A DNA stretch of 64,000 nucleotides from Trifolium pratense (Eukaryota; Streptophyta; Magnoliopsida; Fabales; Fabaceae), in contig NC_060062.1 of assembly GCF_020283565.1 (NCBI RefSeq), forward strand, positions 19,316,127-19,380,126, read 5' to 3'. The position numbers were made by a program, and so were the translations under genes. Under the pieces are notes generated by a model. It was not told where the DNA came from and did not search any database. It was given only the letters and a program-made list of their open reading frames with translations. Positions 28,727 through 39,922 of the stretch are shown here, piece by piece; positions within the stretch are counted from its first letter, which is position 1, and every line of letters starts with the position of its first letter.

Positions 28727-31550
28727 ATGAGTTACATCTTTTATGACAAAATTTCTTCATCTGGGTATGATGATTTGGGCTTATTGAATCAATCTTTGCA
28801 TAACTTTGGAACTTCTAATGGTGTTTTAGAGAGTGGGAAGGGAAAGGTGGTGAAGTGCCCTATAACTGAAAGAGTTGGTAAAGATGATATTTCTGAGGCT
28901 AAAGCTTTAGCTGCTTTGAAGAACCATAGTGAAGCAGAGAAGAGAAGGAGGGAGAGAATAAACGGTCATCTTGCAACATTGCGTGGCCTTGTGACTTCCA
29001 CTGATCAAAAGGTTTTTCTTTTCTTCTTTACCTTCTTAGAAAGTTGTTTTTGTTGTTGCTAGTTTTATGATTTCATTTTGATTGTAAAATTGTTTTAAAA
29101 TTTTGTCAAAATCTTCTATTTGAAAATTTTGATCAAAATAGCATATTATCTTGCATAAGAACTATGTAGCAGTAACACTGCCACTTCAAATTGAAGGCGG
29201 GTCTTGTGTCTGACATGTGTATCTATAAGTAGTATTCGACACCGATAGATAAAGTTACTTACGTTCAATCATTTCAATTTGGTTAAACTATTAATGTTGT
29301 CTATATGTCAATATTGTGTCTTTGTGGTTGCTTCATAGATAAGATAAGAAGTATGCTTAATTAGTCTATGTGAAATGCATGCAAATGGGAGATGAGTTAG
29401 GGAACTAATCCCTCCGATAATTTTTATATGAAAAAGTTTATTTTTTTTAGATTCATAGAATGTTTGATGTATGAATCAGATACATCAAATATTCTATGGA
29501 TCCTAAATACTAACTTTTTCTTATAATAAGGACCAAAGTGAGTAGTAGATTTAATGCGAAGTTGGTACCGTAAGTGTTTCGAACCATAGATTCTTTACTT
29601 CTCCACACTTAAATTGCGTAATTCTAGAAAAAGGATTTAATGAGAAGTTGATATTGGGTGAGGAACAAATATAGTCTTGATTTTTGGGTTAAACCAGTTT
29701 AAGTTTTAAGAAAGATGACAATACAAGATTTCAGGCAGAGATGAGAATAAAAAATAATTGGTTAAGGAAAAAAAAAGTATTTTCTTATGCTTATTGTATT
29801 TGCTGGGAACATATATTTCCCTTTCATAAGTATTTGATAATTTTGAAAGAAAAATGGAGCTCAGTCTGTTGGTTACAACATGTTTGAAATTTGAAGTGCA
29901 TTATTGTAATAATTGTAATTAAATTAAGTGATTCTGATTGCATCATTGTTGTCATTGTGTGGTAAACTTGTTGTTAAAGTTACTAATTGCTAAAGTCAAC
30001 TATCATGGTGCATCACTTTGTTATGTAATGTGCAAATTATTTACTCTATGACAAAAGAACCTCACCAAATCTTATAGTTCATGATAATCTATTTTTATAG
30101 GATTCTTATTCTATGCTCCCAAAGTATAAATAATTCATTAATTAATTATTACACATGTACTGTACTATAGTATATCAAATAATACTTCCTTGATTAGCTC
30201 ATATGAACAAAAGTACAAAACATTAAACACTATAGAATGTCAACTTTGATAAGGTATTTTAATTTGATGGTCTTCATCAAAAGAAATAAAATAAGTTCAT
30301 GTGAACTTCTCAACCGGTAGGCATATCACATTTTACATGTATAGGTCGGATTCGAACCCCGAACATTTCATTTATTCACCTTTATAAAAATAAAATTCCA
30401 TCTACTAGACTACCTGGAAAAAAAAATGTTTTCATCATAATCAGATTTCAAGTTTTGTTGTGTACATGCCAGTTGTTCTTTCTGGATGGCATGACATGAC
30501 ACAGTCAATTTCTTGTGGTATTATATATGACATTGTCTTGTTTAGTTGCACCGCCATTTATCTTTAACTTGTTGCCTAACTCATAATGGTGATGTGGGAC
30601 AAAGAATATAATACTATTGTATAAATTGAATATAAATTAACCAAATTGAGTTCACGTGATTAATGAGCTTCCGCTAAGACAAATCGTTCGGTAGAATTCG
30701 AGTTCAGTTTCCGGGAGAAACAATTCTTGTTCAGATCTTACTTGCTTCGTGACCGAACTTCGGATTATCAGGACTTTTTTCCTCTGATAACCGGACATTA
30801 TTAATATAATACTATTGTATTTTACAAGAACTAAAATTGCATATAAATTAAGCAACAGATTGAGTTCAAGCGGCTAATGAACTCTCTCTATGACGAGTCG
30901 TTCGAAATAATCTGAGTTCAATTTTTGAGAGAAATAATTCTTGATTAGACTTTATAGTTACTTCGTGACCGAATTCAGGATTACCATACCCTTTTTACAG
31001 AGACAAATAACATTTGTTTGTTTTCTTTTTGAAAAAATGAATGTAGATGGACAAAGCCACATTACTTGCTAAAGTGATTTGTCAAGTGAAGGAATTGAAG
31101 AAGAATGCAATGGAAGCAAGCAAAGGTTTTCTCATTCCAATGGAAGATGATGAAGTGAAAGTTGAACCATATGATATTGAATTAGGACATGGATGCATGT
31201 CTTACAAAGCAACTATCTGCTGTGATTACCAACCTGAGATACTTTCTGACCTCAAAAAAGCACTTGATGCACTTCAACTTCAACTAGTGAAGGTTGAAAT
31301 GTCAACATTGGAAAACAGAATGAAGAATGTGCTTGTCTTTACATGTTGTAAAGGGGATAATAGTGTTAATGTTGAAACATGTAAAAGTATTGCAAATGTT
31401 GTTCATAAAGCATTAGATTCTGTGTTGGAAAAGGCTTATAGTTCAATGGAGTTTTCACTTAGAACTTCATATCCAAACAAAAGGAGAAGAATGTGCTTTG
31501 CTGAAACATCTACTTCCTCATGCAACCATGGATCTTGTTGCTCATGCTAA
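28727..31550 (+). CDS. bHLH transcription factor of the AtbHLH30/32/51/106/107 group (2 exons, 262 aa)
   Basis: DNA-binding dimeric regulator in the nucleus. Exons 28727-29011 and 31047-31550; the intron is GT-AG, phase 0, 2.0 kb, and the boundary falls after STDQK in the loop, as in this subgroup. The basic region NHSEAEKRRRERINGHL has His67, Glu71 and Arg75, the G-box-contacting triad. Helix 2 is MDKATLLAKVICQVKELKK. The C-terminal part (about 130-225) is ACT-like, and the protein ends in a Cys/Ser-rich tail. The start is uncertain: from 28397 an earlier ATG (MEVMTNNN...) opens a frame that stops, and coding-like sequence continues in other frames across a SINE at 28537-28700. The first ATG in frame with the bHLH domain is at 28727, so the protein may have lost its original N-terminus. 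Confidence 0.82.
30298..30426 (+). mobile_element. tRNA-derived SINE in bHLH intron
   Basis: GTGAACTTCTCAACCGGTAG is an A-box-type start and GGATTCGAACCCCGAACA a B box about 45 bases later, followed by a body ending in an A tract. It is a relative of the element at 61649-61780 (shared GTGAACTT start, TTCGAACCC, and CACCTTTA). Target duplication not clear. Confidence 0.6.
30623..30802 (+). mobile_element. SINE-like retroposon with 18-bp target duplication
   Basis: The identical flanks AATATAATACTATTGTAT at 30605-30622 and 30803-30820 show insertion of a 180-bp unit. The interior has tRNA-like boxes (TGATTAATGAGC and CGAGTTCAGTTTCC). A second, diverged copy of the same unit follows directly (30821-31000). 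Confidence 0.6.
30821..31000 (+). repeat. Older, diverged copy of the adjacent SINE-like unit
   Basis: It shares in order ATATAAATTAA, ATTGAGTTCA, TAATGA, CGTTCG, GAGTTCA, GAGAAA, AATTCTTG, CTTCGTGACCGAA and GGATTA with 30623-30802. It lies just 5' of the acceptor of bHLH exon 2 (31047). No own target duplication is recognisable. Confidence 0.5.
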
Positions 31551-31751
31551 GGGTTGACCATTTGATTTGTTATTTTGTTGTATTGTATCATGCTACATAT
31601 CTATTGAAATCTGGATTTTTCATAGGTTATTGTAATGTTAAGAACTTTAAGAATGGCTTATGTTGAAGTTGCTATTAGTATATGTGGAACAGTTGGAGAT
31701 ACATTTTAATAAATTATTAGTGTCCAACATGTGCCAAAAGATTTATAATTT

Positions 31752-32283
31752 CAATGTTTTAAGAACCGGACCGGAGGTCGAACCGTTGTGACAACTGGTT
31801 CAAGGGTCAACCGGTCGGATCGGTTCAACCGTTATTGAACCATTTATATTGAACCGTTCATATAATTTTTCTATAATAATAAAATATAATAGAATTTTTT
31901 TTAACATTATCACTAGTAAGAGCTTTAATTAGCAACCTTCACCACATTAGAAGTCAATGGTTGGAAAGGAAAAGATTTTTGATTTTTTAACCTTTCAATT
32001 TCAATCCATCGTGTTGTCAAAATAAAAAACCTTTCAATCCATCGTGTTGTCAAAATAAAAAACCTTTCAATCCATCATTTTTTTTATTAAAAAATCAGTT
32101 TTTTTTTTTAAGTGAGAGAAAAACCGGCCGGTTTTTCCGGTTCACCGGTTTTCCCGGTTCACACCGGTTCACACCGGTTTTTGACCGGTTCCACTGACTA
32201 GCGGTTCTTGCTAGTCGTCCGGACCGCCGAGGGCACCGGTTCGTGGTCGGACCGGCCGGTCCGGTTCGGTTTTTAAAACATTG
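31752..32283. mobile_element. Non-autonomous hAT element with 8-bp target duplication (532 bp)
   Basis: The left end CAATGTTTTAAGAACCGGAC and right end CGGTTTTTAAAACATTG are inverted repeats, followed inward by CCGG-rich arrays (GGTTCAACCG, CCGGCCGGTTTTTCCGG, CCGGTTCACACCGG). TATAATTT is repeated exactly at 31744-31751 and 32284-32291. A 33-bp internal unit (TTTCAATCCATCGTGTTGTC...) is present in tandem around 32003-32078. No transposase. Confidence 0.85.
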
Positions 32284-32431
32284 TATAATTTATTGCTACA
32301 AGTAAGAAATGAACATAAAAAAAAAAGTAGAAAAATATATTATAAGGAAATACTCTAAAATAAAATAAAAAAATTGGTGGTCAAATTATTTCAAATATGG
32401 CCCAAAAGGTAACTATTTCAACTGAATTGGT

Positions 32432-32620
32432 GGGATGCGTCAGCCCATGCAATAGTGCAAAACATGGGCGACACTCGAGAGCTCAAGTAGCAAGCTACTT
32501 TAGCAGACTCTCCCTTAAAAAAGTAATTTAATATTGTGTGACCCGTTGGGTCACATCATATATTAAACTGATAAGAACAGATACTACACTTGATCTTAGC
32601 CAAAAGGCCGAGAAAGGTAT
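32432..32620 (-). ncRNA. U2 snRNA copy 1 (probable pseudogene or weakly expressed variant)
   Basis: Read from 32620 downward the first about 65 bases are the invariant U2 5' part: ATACCTTTCTCGGCCTTTTG, then the branch-site-pairing region with GTAGTATCTGTTC. A hairpin GTGACCCAACGGGTCAC, the T-rich Sm-like region, the stem-loops and an end at about GCATCCC follow. A CAATTCAGTTGAA sequence just past the 3' end matches the plant snRNA 3' box CAN(3-10)AGTNNAA. Upstream there is no GTCCCACATCG element, only AT-rich sequence, so a promoter of normal type is missing. The 3' end is approximate. Confidence 0.8.
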
Positions 32621-32787
32621 GAATCGTAAACTATTTATTAATCCATAATAAAAAAGCGACAGTTTAACATTAATAAAACTATTTATTTTGGAATCTTTAG
32701 TGCTGACATCTATCATTTTCTCAATTGGGCCTAATTTACTTTAGCCCAACAAAATGAGAAATTTACAAAAATTGAACTGGTATTGGT

Positions 32788-32980
32788 GGGGTGCGCCAGC
32801 CGATGCAATAGTGCAACGCAAAGACGACACTTGAGAAGCCCAATAGCAAGCTATTGTAGTGGTTTCTCCCCCTAAAAAAAGTAATTTAATATCGTGTGAC
32901 TCAATGAGTCACATATCAGATATTAAACTGATAAGAACAGATACTACACTTGATCTTAGCCAAAAGGCCGAGAAAGGTAT
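32788..32980 (-). ncRNA. U2 spliceosomal snRNA (copy 2, complete promoter)
   Basis: RNA of the U2 snRNP that pairs with the intron branch site. From 32980 downward: ATACCTTTCTCGGCCTTTTG, the branch-site recognition segment GTAGTATCTGTTC, stem IIa TCTGATATGTGACTC with hairpin GTGACTCATTGAGTCAC, the Sm-type T-run region, stem-loops III and IV, and an end near GGCGCACCCC. CAATACCAGTTCAA directly after it fits the plant snRNA 3' box. The length of about 193 nt is that of plant U2. Upstream elements are in place (separate entry). About 170 bp separates it from the other copy, same strand. The exact 3' end is estimated. Confidence 0.92.
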
Positions 32981-33002
32981 GCTTTTAACCTTGTACAAAG
33001 TT

Positions 33003-33056
33003 TAAATTTATAGCAAGGCTTTTTGTGCTTTCGATACTTTTGAGCGATGTGGGACT
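33003..33056 (-). promoter_or_regulatory. Plant snRNA promoter (USE + TATA) of U2 copy 2
   Basis: On the minus strand AGTCCCACATCG (33045-33056) matches the upstream sequence element RTCCCACATCG, and TATAAATTTA (33003-33012) is the TATA box, about 23-32 bases before the RNA start at 32980. The gap between the two is 32 bp, the spacing known for RNA polymerase II plant snRNA genes, as opposed to the shorter spacing of polymerase III types. Confidence 0.9.
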
Positions 33057-33211
33057 TATGAAAATAACATCACTTTGCAATCAAGTCTAAATATGTAATA
33101 AAAAGAAACAAATCTCTCTCCTTGTGCCACTACCACCCCTCCTATTAATTGACACAACAAAAAGAAAGTTTGAAGGTTGAATATATCGAATCGCTGCAAC
33201 TCTGCAAGGTG

Positions 33212-34240
33212 ATGGAGAGACAGAGAAGTGATAAGGATGAGCAAATGATTCTAATGCAAAGATGTGTGAAGAAGTTTCACTTTGGGAACTGGGAAGAGAA
33301 AGAGAAAGCAGCAAAGGATATTGAAATGTTGGCTAAAGAAGATGTCAAGGTCACCAAGTTGATGACTGAACTTGGGGTGGTGTCCCTGTTGGTGTCGATG
33401 GCTAGCCGGCAGTGAGTCAGAGTGAAAGCTTTGATATAGCTAGCTAATGGAAGTTACATGTAAGTTTCAGATTTCTTAATTTCTTTGAACAACAATACAG
33501 CATTGTCACATTGCTGTCAGTAACATTCACAGTGTGTTAAGTGTAAGTTTAATGTGCAACTTTGACTTCAATTCAAATTTGAGTTCTTAATTCTTTAAGT
33601 GTTAATGGCTATTATATAAATATATCTGAGTAATTGGTTAATGGATTACAGTGAGTGCAGAACCATAAAATGAATGATTGAATTGGTTCAGGCTATGCTT
33701 ATACCTCAATAATTTTAAGCAATTAACTAACTATTATAGTTAAAAAATTAGGATCATAAGATAAGGTGAGAGGAGACATGTCGATGAACTTTTTCAGGAC
33801 ATGATACATTGGTTCTTTTTTCAGGACAAGACATTGATATTGGAGGCTATAATATTATTTAAACTATCTAAATCGAGTGCTATTCCAGTTTATTAATATA
33901 CATGTTTGTTTGCTGTTAAAAAAATAAATAAAAAACTGTCTCAAAGAGTTGACCCTGAAGATGAACAAGTGAATTTGCAAACTTGATCTATTCCTTGTCA
34001 TCTATACTGAACTTCCCCCCCTAATGCTTCAATAGACGTTCTGCCATTTCTTAAAGACATTCTTAACTGGTGCTCAAAATTTGACGCCAAAAGTCGCGTG
34101 TTGCAAGCTTTGCAATTTGTCTGCTATGTTAGAGAATGCAAGACCAATTGTTTCTAATGGAATAATACCAATCCTCTTAGAATTTTCCTCAGTGAAAGAA
34201 ATCTCCGAGAGGTAAAATAGTACAGTGGGGTAGTGTCCAT
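33212..34240 (+). pseudogene. Truncated ARM-repeat / U-box-type protein pseudogene
   Basis: The block MERQRSDKDEQMILMQRCVK... followed by FGNWEEKEKAAKDIEMLAKE and KLMTELGVVSLLVSM (33212-33415) is the N-terminal ARM region of plant U-box/ARM proteins. It runs into a TGA and, further on, a TAG inside what should be the next helix (VRVKALI-stop-LANGSYM). A second block at about 34100-34215 (NLSAMLENARPIVSNGIIPI, LLEFSSVKEISER) is another ARM repeat, again in a broken context. The C-terminal repeats are missing. Remnants of sequence up to about 34550 have no clear match. Confidence 0.7.
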
Positions 34241-37200
34241 GTACTTCTTGAAGTAGCTTTATAATGGAGCCATTGAGCTCAAAAAAGAGCAATGGAATTA
34301 TTGTAATTGTTTAAGTATGATATGCAAATAACCCAAAATTCAGGTCCCCAAAATCAAAGAGAGACAAAAGAAAGGATGAGAATGATGAAGAACTTGGTTA
34401 AAGAAAGTTTGCTTACGAATGTGGAAACAATACCTCAGAGCAAATGCAGACAAAAAATCTTCCAAGTTAAAATGTTTGCTCATCAGCACAAGTTCAAGGA
34501 GTTTACCTTACTAAGTTATATTTTTATTTTTCTCCCCATTTCTTTTATAGTTTGAAGTTGATTCAATTTGCCAATTCATGTTCCCTCTTGATTTGTGCTA
34601 TCTTTGATAGCCAATATAGAAAATGATGAATGTAAAATAAATCACACATTTCATGTCACAACATGTTCTTGATCATCTATAACCAACGAGACAATTAGAA
34701 CGAGACTGTGTATTTGAAAAATAGTCTTTTGGTTCCAAACTCAAACCACCCAAATACTCATTCTAAAATTGCTTTGGTGTTGAGTTAATAACACCACATT
34801 TATAAACCTTGTAATTGAGATATAATAAGCACAATCCAATCTCCAGCATGTACACTAGCAAAATAGAATGGTTCGAGTGATAAGATCATAAGAGTGTGTT
34901 AAAAGTGAGGGTTCTTAGTACGTATTTCTTATTACAATACTTTATGATTTCTCTCTAACAATCGATAATCATTCAAATCATTTTGGCAGAAATAATCTCC
35001 CTATTAGACAACAAGCACAAAACAGATTAATTTGCCTTTAGACAAGGCTACATGTATGAATGTTTCCCCAAATTTTAGAACTCCCGTGTACCAACAAACA
35101 GGTACACCAAATGACCTTAAAGGAATGGTATCAGATTCAACTTAAGTCAATTTTACCCACACAAAAAAGGTTCATAGCTAGTGGTATCATGTTCAACTAT
35201 TCATTCTGATTCCATTTGATCAACAACCACAAGAACCCTCTAAAAGTTATCATATCAAGACTTCATTTCACAAAGTAAACATGCATACACAGGCATCTCA
35301 AGGTTTTTTAACATTGAACCATAGCTATTTTGATTAGTACTCAAATTCGTAATAGTATCCAAACTATTTATTTGAAACGATACAAATTCTTAAGTGGTTA
35401 TAACCGTGAAAGCATAACCTCGTAAAAATAAAATCAAGTGCACCATATACGCATTATAACGAACCATTCATCTCATAAATTTCACCTAACATTAGCATTA
35501 TTTATATTTCATTTCATAATATGTTACAAGGTAATTGTGTCACTTTCACTTTAGAGAATGATACAAAAAATAGCCTGGTTCCTACACTAGACATTTGAGG
35601 GACCAAACCAGCATTCAAAAGCCCTGCGTCCTAACCTCAGAGGAAAAGTGCAACGCGGTGTTGGCCGATCCACTCCAAATAGAAAATGGGACAGGAACCA
35701 CCTCAAAAATCATTAGAAATAGCAAAGGCAATAACAATCATAAGGTTTATGTCAACAATAACAACAAAAAGTCAAAAACATACCACAAGGTTTGATACAG
35801 AAGTCATGAAAATCAAAATAAGAAAACAAAGAAAGACCTAAAGATGTAACAAACAAACAATGTCATTTGGCCCGAAAAGTGACTAATGGGGAAAAAAGAA
35901 ACACCAAATTATAGCATAGCAACTTGCCTATTCATTCTAAGATATTTATTTATATCCTCTAGAACCCTAACAAAAACACCACCATACACAAGTGCAGCAT
36001 AGTGCAAGACAAGGTATAAACAACCAAAACATTCTGTTATGCTTTTTATCTTCATATCCTATTTTTAGCTAAAGAGAGACAAAGATTAATGATTGTTATT
36101 TTGCTTCCTCCCTTACCTTGCTTTCCTTTCTTACAAGCTTTGGCAATCAATCACAACGCATAAATACTTTTCTTATTACTTATGGCATGTTAACAACCAC
36201 TTTATGTGTGCTTGACAAAGCTCAAATGATTATTACACAAGGCAAATCAAAATTGTAAAAATCATGAACTGTGAAAATAACAAAACATCCTCTTTGAATT
36301 TCCCTATATTGAAAAAATATTTCAGAAATAGTACATTCTTAAAGAAATCATCATTATATGTTTATGTATATAAATTATGGATTTACGCACGAAAATAAAT
36401 GGCATTGCAATTGCCACATCAAGTTTGAACTTTGATTCCCACAACAAACAAGGCAACAATCATCAAAGGTGTTTCCACAAGACTTGATTAAAGTGGTTTC
36501 TGATATGACTTGATACAAAATTAGTTTACTATCAAATCGAAAGGATATTTCAAAAAAAAAAAATTAAACATCACACAAGCCTGGCCATTATCAACATATA
36601 CTAGCAAATAACAAGGTAAAAAGATAAAACATCAAAAATAAATTAAGGTATCACCATTACAAACCACGCATAGTACATTTATGCACATAGAAGCATAGAC
36701 AGCGAGAACACATTTCATATTCAATGTAATAATGCACCTTGCAACTTGATCAAGAACTTGGCAAGCTAATTGAAGAAGTAAAAAACTCCAAACAAAAAGT
36801 TCAACAAAAATTCCACATAAGTACTACATTAAAAAACTACCCCAAGTTATGTAAGCTAACTAGCACCTAGAGCAAATAGCACCATAACACATAGAAGCAG
36901 AGGTAGTGAAGCAGCAACAAATAACAGCAGTCCATGTAACCAAGACCAAAAATTTCATTGTCTGCATGCACGAAATCAGCACAACCATTTAAAGCACTAG
37001 CGCCCAAGAAGCCATCACAAAGCAAGCTTGAATGAAACACCTATTCAAAACTCAAACAAACAATTAACATTTAAAAAACACAGGGAACTGTCATAAATCA
37101 TCATAATCACTAAAAATTAAATACAATCAACAAACAAATGTTATTCATTCAACCATAGAACAAGATATTTTTTGAAGAAACATATTAAACCCAGTTAACA

Positions 37201-37596
37201 TTGCCAATAAATTTGTAAAAGCATATGGATAAGATGGAGGAACCATCAAATAAGAGGCCCTTGTCACAAGCGAACCCAGAACAAAGAAACTTCACTTGTT
37301 TAAAATCCATCAACTTGCAAGTATCAGTTAATAGCAACACACACACACAAACACGCGTGTTACTGATGGATAGGGACATAGGCTACTCCCAAACCAACAA
37401 AGCTTTCCAGTTAAGTGAATGACATTAACATAGTTTCGAAACTTCAAACAGATAATCAATGAATAAACGAACCTAAATCCATTTTTTTCAAAAAACAATT
37501 GAAAACTGAATGCAAGTGATAAACTACAACAACACAAAACCAAAAAACTAACAGAAACAAACACATTGCCTACAAAACCAAACACAAAAGATTACC
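34241..37596. other. Gene-poor region; distal part likely 3' UTR of the UBA2-type gene
   Basis: No coding region with family resemblance was found on either strand. Short open frames (for example 35595-35795) lack recognisable motifs. Directly after the UBA2-type stop codon, reading minus, is G|GTAATC, a good 5' splice site, so at least the right part may be transcribed as a spliced 3' UTR. The acceptor was not identified. Confidence 0.35.
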
Positions 37597-38697
37597 TCAA
37601 TAATAAGGCGGCGGCACCCCTTGGTACATTCCTCCAGGAGGGGGTCTCTGTATTGGCATAGGCTGCTGTGTCGGGTAACCATACTGTGAACCATCAGGAT
37701 ATCCACCAACAGAAGGAGGAGGTGCTCTTTGACCTGAAACAGGCCCAGGTCCAGCAACAGGCCCACCATACTGAGGGGCACCACCACCAATTCCAGGCCC
37801 ATACCCACCAGCAGAAGGAACCTGATTACCATAAGGTTGTTGCCCATAACTATTAGGAGGAGCACCATACTGCGGCATCATTGTAGGATTAGGAGCATGA
37901 TAATTAGAATTAGAGTTATCAACCGGATAGCCCGACGGGTTTTGAGGCCCGGGCTTGGTCTTTTTGTTATCCACAGCCAACTTACAAATCACTTGATGAC
38001 CATCAACAATTTTGTTAGACTCAACAAGTGAAGCCCTAGCACCTTCTTCAGTTTTGTAAACAAAGAAAGCAAAACCTCTCGTTTTACCACTCGCTTTATC
38101 AAACCCTAATGGACCCTCTTCAATTTCACCATACTTAGAAAACTCACTCAATAAACTCTCAGCTGAAACTTCAAAAGGAACATTACCTACAAATACCTTA
38201 CGAGCAGAAACATCACCACCAGTAGAACCAGAACCCGCCGCCGCAAGCTGCGTCACCGTCATTCTTCCATCGATTTTCTTGCTCGGTTCTTTTAAAGCAA
38301 GAATAGCACCATCAACGTGTTTGAAAACAACAAAACCATATCCCTTAGACCTACCAGTGTTCTTATCGAATATCACGATGGCTTCGTCTAGTTCACCGTA
38401 GGAAGAGAAAATTGAACTGAGTGTTTCGGTGGTTGTTTCGCCTGAGAGACCACGGACGAAGAGTTTACGGCGAGTGGTGTCGCGGTCGGCGACGGAACGT
38501 ACGGAATCGAGAACGTTAGGGTGTTGGAGGGAGGCGGATTGGAGAAGGTCTAGTAGTTGTTCTTGAGTGAAGGGTTGGAGAATTTTGCGGATGTCTTCGG
38601 AGGTGAGAGGGGTGGTGGTGACGGCGGCGTCGGTTGAGAGAGGAGGAGAATTGGCGTCGCCGTTCTCTTCAGTTTTGCGCTTTTTGGAGAAGTCCAT
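37597..38697 (-). CDS. UBP1-associated protein 2 (UBA2)-type RNA-binding protein, two RRMs (366 aa, single coding exon)
   Basis: Nuclear hnRNP-like protein that binds U-rich RNA with UBP1 and is linked in Arabidopsis to ABA, wounding and senescence responses. The ATG at 38697 has good context (ACCATGG); the longer in-frame extension upstream has no ATG until MLGI and looks like leader. Domains: acidic/Ser N-terminus, helical [20 protein letters not shown] (about 33-52), RRM1 from KLFVRGLS (RNP2, about 77) with KGYGFVVF (RNP1), RRM2 from KVFVGNVP with RGFAFFVY, then a Gly/Pro/Gln/Tyr-rich tail (about 255-366, ending GVPPPYY). The length and tail best fit UBA2C. No coding intron; a donor-like G|GTAATC follows the stop, suggesting a 3' UTR intron, a feature I recall for UBA2 genes. 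Confidence 0.88.
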   Translation of the reverse strand: MDFSKKRKTEENGDANSPPLSTDAAVTTTPLTSEDIRKILQPFTQEQLLDLLQSASLQHPNVLDSVRSVADRDTTRRKLFVRGLSGETTTETLSSIFSSYGELDEAIVIFDKNTGRSKGYGFVVFKHVDGAILALKEPSKKIDGRMTVTQLAAAGSGSTGGDVSARKVFVGNVPFEVSAESLLSEFSKYGEIEEGPLGFDKASGKTRGFAFFVYKTEEGARASLVESNKIVDGHQVICKLAVDNKKTKPGPQNPSGYPVDNSNSNYHAPNPTMMPQYGAPPNSYGQQPYGNQVPSAGGYGPGIGGGAPQYGGPVAGPGPVSGQRAPPPSVGGYPDGSQYGYPTQQPMPIQRPPPGGMYQGVPPPYY

Positions 38698-38805
38698 GGT
38701 ACGAGCGGGTGGGAAATTGGGAATTAGGGATTTGAAGCGAAAGAGATGAAGTTGGGAGTAACTAGGTTTTACGAACTGAACCAGACAATACAATTGTATC
38801 CCGAG

Positions 38806-38824
38806 CATATATATATATATATAT
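38806..38824 (-). promoter_or_regulatory. (TA)n tract, probable TATA region of the UBA2-type gene
   Basis: An alternating AT run of about 19 bases lies about 110 bp upstream of the ATG. It would serve as a TATA box on the minus strand, and it is also a dinucleotide microsatellite. Confidence 0.4.
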
Positions 38825-39037
38825 AATAATCTTTTTATATAATTTTTTTTTTTACAAAATAATCTTTTTTTACGGTAAATAATACTAGTATTTTTTATGA
38901 ATGAGAAATGTCATAAGTTTTCTTGCGCTAAAAAATAAAGTAATTTTTTTCTCTTAATAGTCTAATGGCTAGACACTCACTCGTAAATACGAAGAAGTGT
39001 GAGGAATGTGAATGTTTGAATGTGATATCATCAAATA

Positions 39038-39420
39038 CTTCCTCTTTTTCAAATTCCTTGACGTTTTACAAAAAAATTGTTTCGAATTACTTGTTGTTTT
39101 TATAATTTAAGGTTATATTTTGTCTATTATACCCTCATATAAATTGCAAATATTTAGGAGTAGTTATTGAAACCGTAAAAGATTTAATATATATTTTGAA
39201 AACTAAAGTTTTTTTAATTTTTTTTTTTGGTACATAACATATTAATTTTTTGGGTACATAATATGTTAAATTTATTAGAAAGAGAAAGTGTGTGAAAAAA
39301 ATATAAAAGAAAATTATTGGTGAATCAAAATAAAGGTATAATAGAAATATAATGTGCAAAAATACACTTTTTTAAATTTTTTTTCTTTCTAAAACAACAA
39401 GTAATTTGAAACGGAAGGAG
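39038..39420. mobile_element. Diverged Stowaway-like MITE (383 bp)
   Basis: The left end CTTCCTCTTTTTCAAATTCC and the reversed right end CTCCTTCCGTTTCAAATTAC form imperfect inverted repeats, extended inward by CTTGTTGTTTT. TA lies on both sides (39036-39037 and 39421-39422). Size and ends fit an old Stowaway. No coding capacity. 38825-39037 and 39423-39922 are AT-rich with nothing recognisable. Confidence 0.65.
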
Positions 39421-39922
39421 TAATATTTTTAATAGCTATCAAATTAGAGCTGCTCTTATGGAACATAAGGTCCGATTAAGTTTTTATGTATTTTATGAAA
39501 GAATAGTTTACTTTTACTTGTCTATTATCTCAAATTTTCGACCAAATGCATTTAATGCATAATTGGCGCAATTCCAGTATTGCTCATTTAAATAATATAT
39601 TAAATGAGAAACATTATGAATGAAAAATATTCACAAGTCCAAGTAGAAAACATTATCTAGTTTAATGGAGTATTCACAAAGATAATTATCTTTTTAATGT
39701 TCTTTTAAAGAAGTTCATGAATCTTTTTATTAGCTGAGAAGGCAAAAGAGAAGACTTTATCTAAAATTCTCTTATTTCATTAAGCCTTGCCTTCAAATGT
39801 GATGTTGTTCGAGTTCGAATATAAAAGACTCGAAAATAATGATGTTTTATGGACTTATAATATTTTAGGGTAAATTACACTAACCTCCCTTGAGGTCTTC
39901 TTAAATAACAATAACACCCCCT

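Noticed and set aside
32003..32078. Two direct repeats of 33 bp considered as a CRISPR-like array
   Set aside because: Only two units without spacers, inside a plant hAT element.
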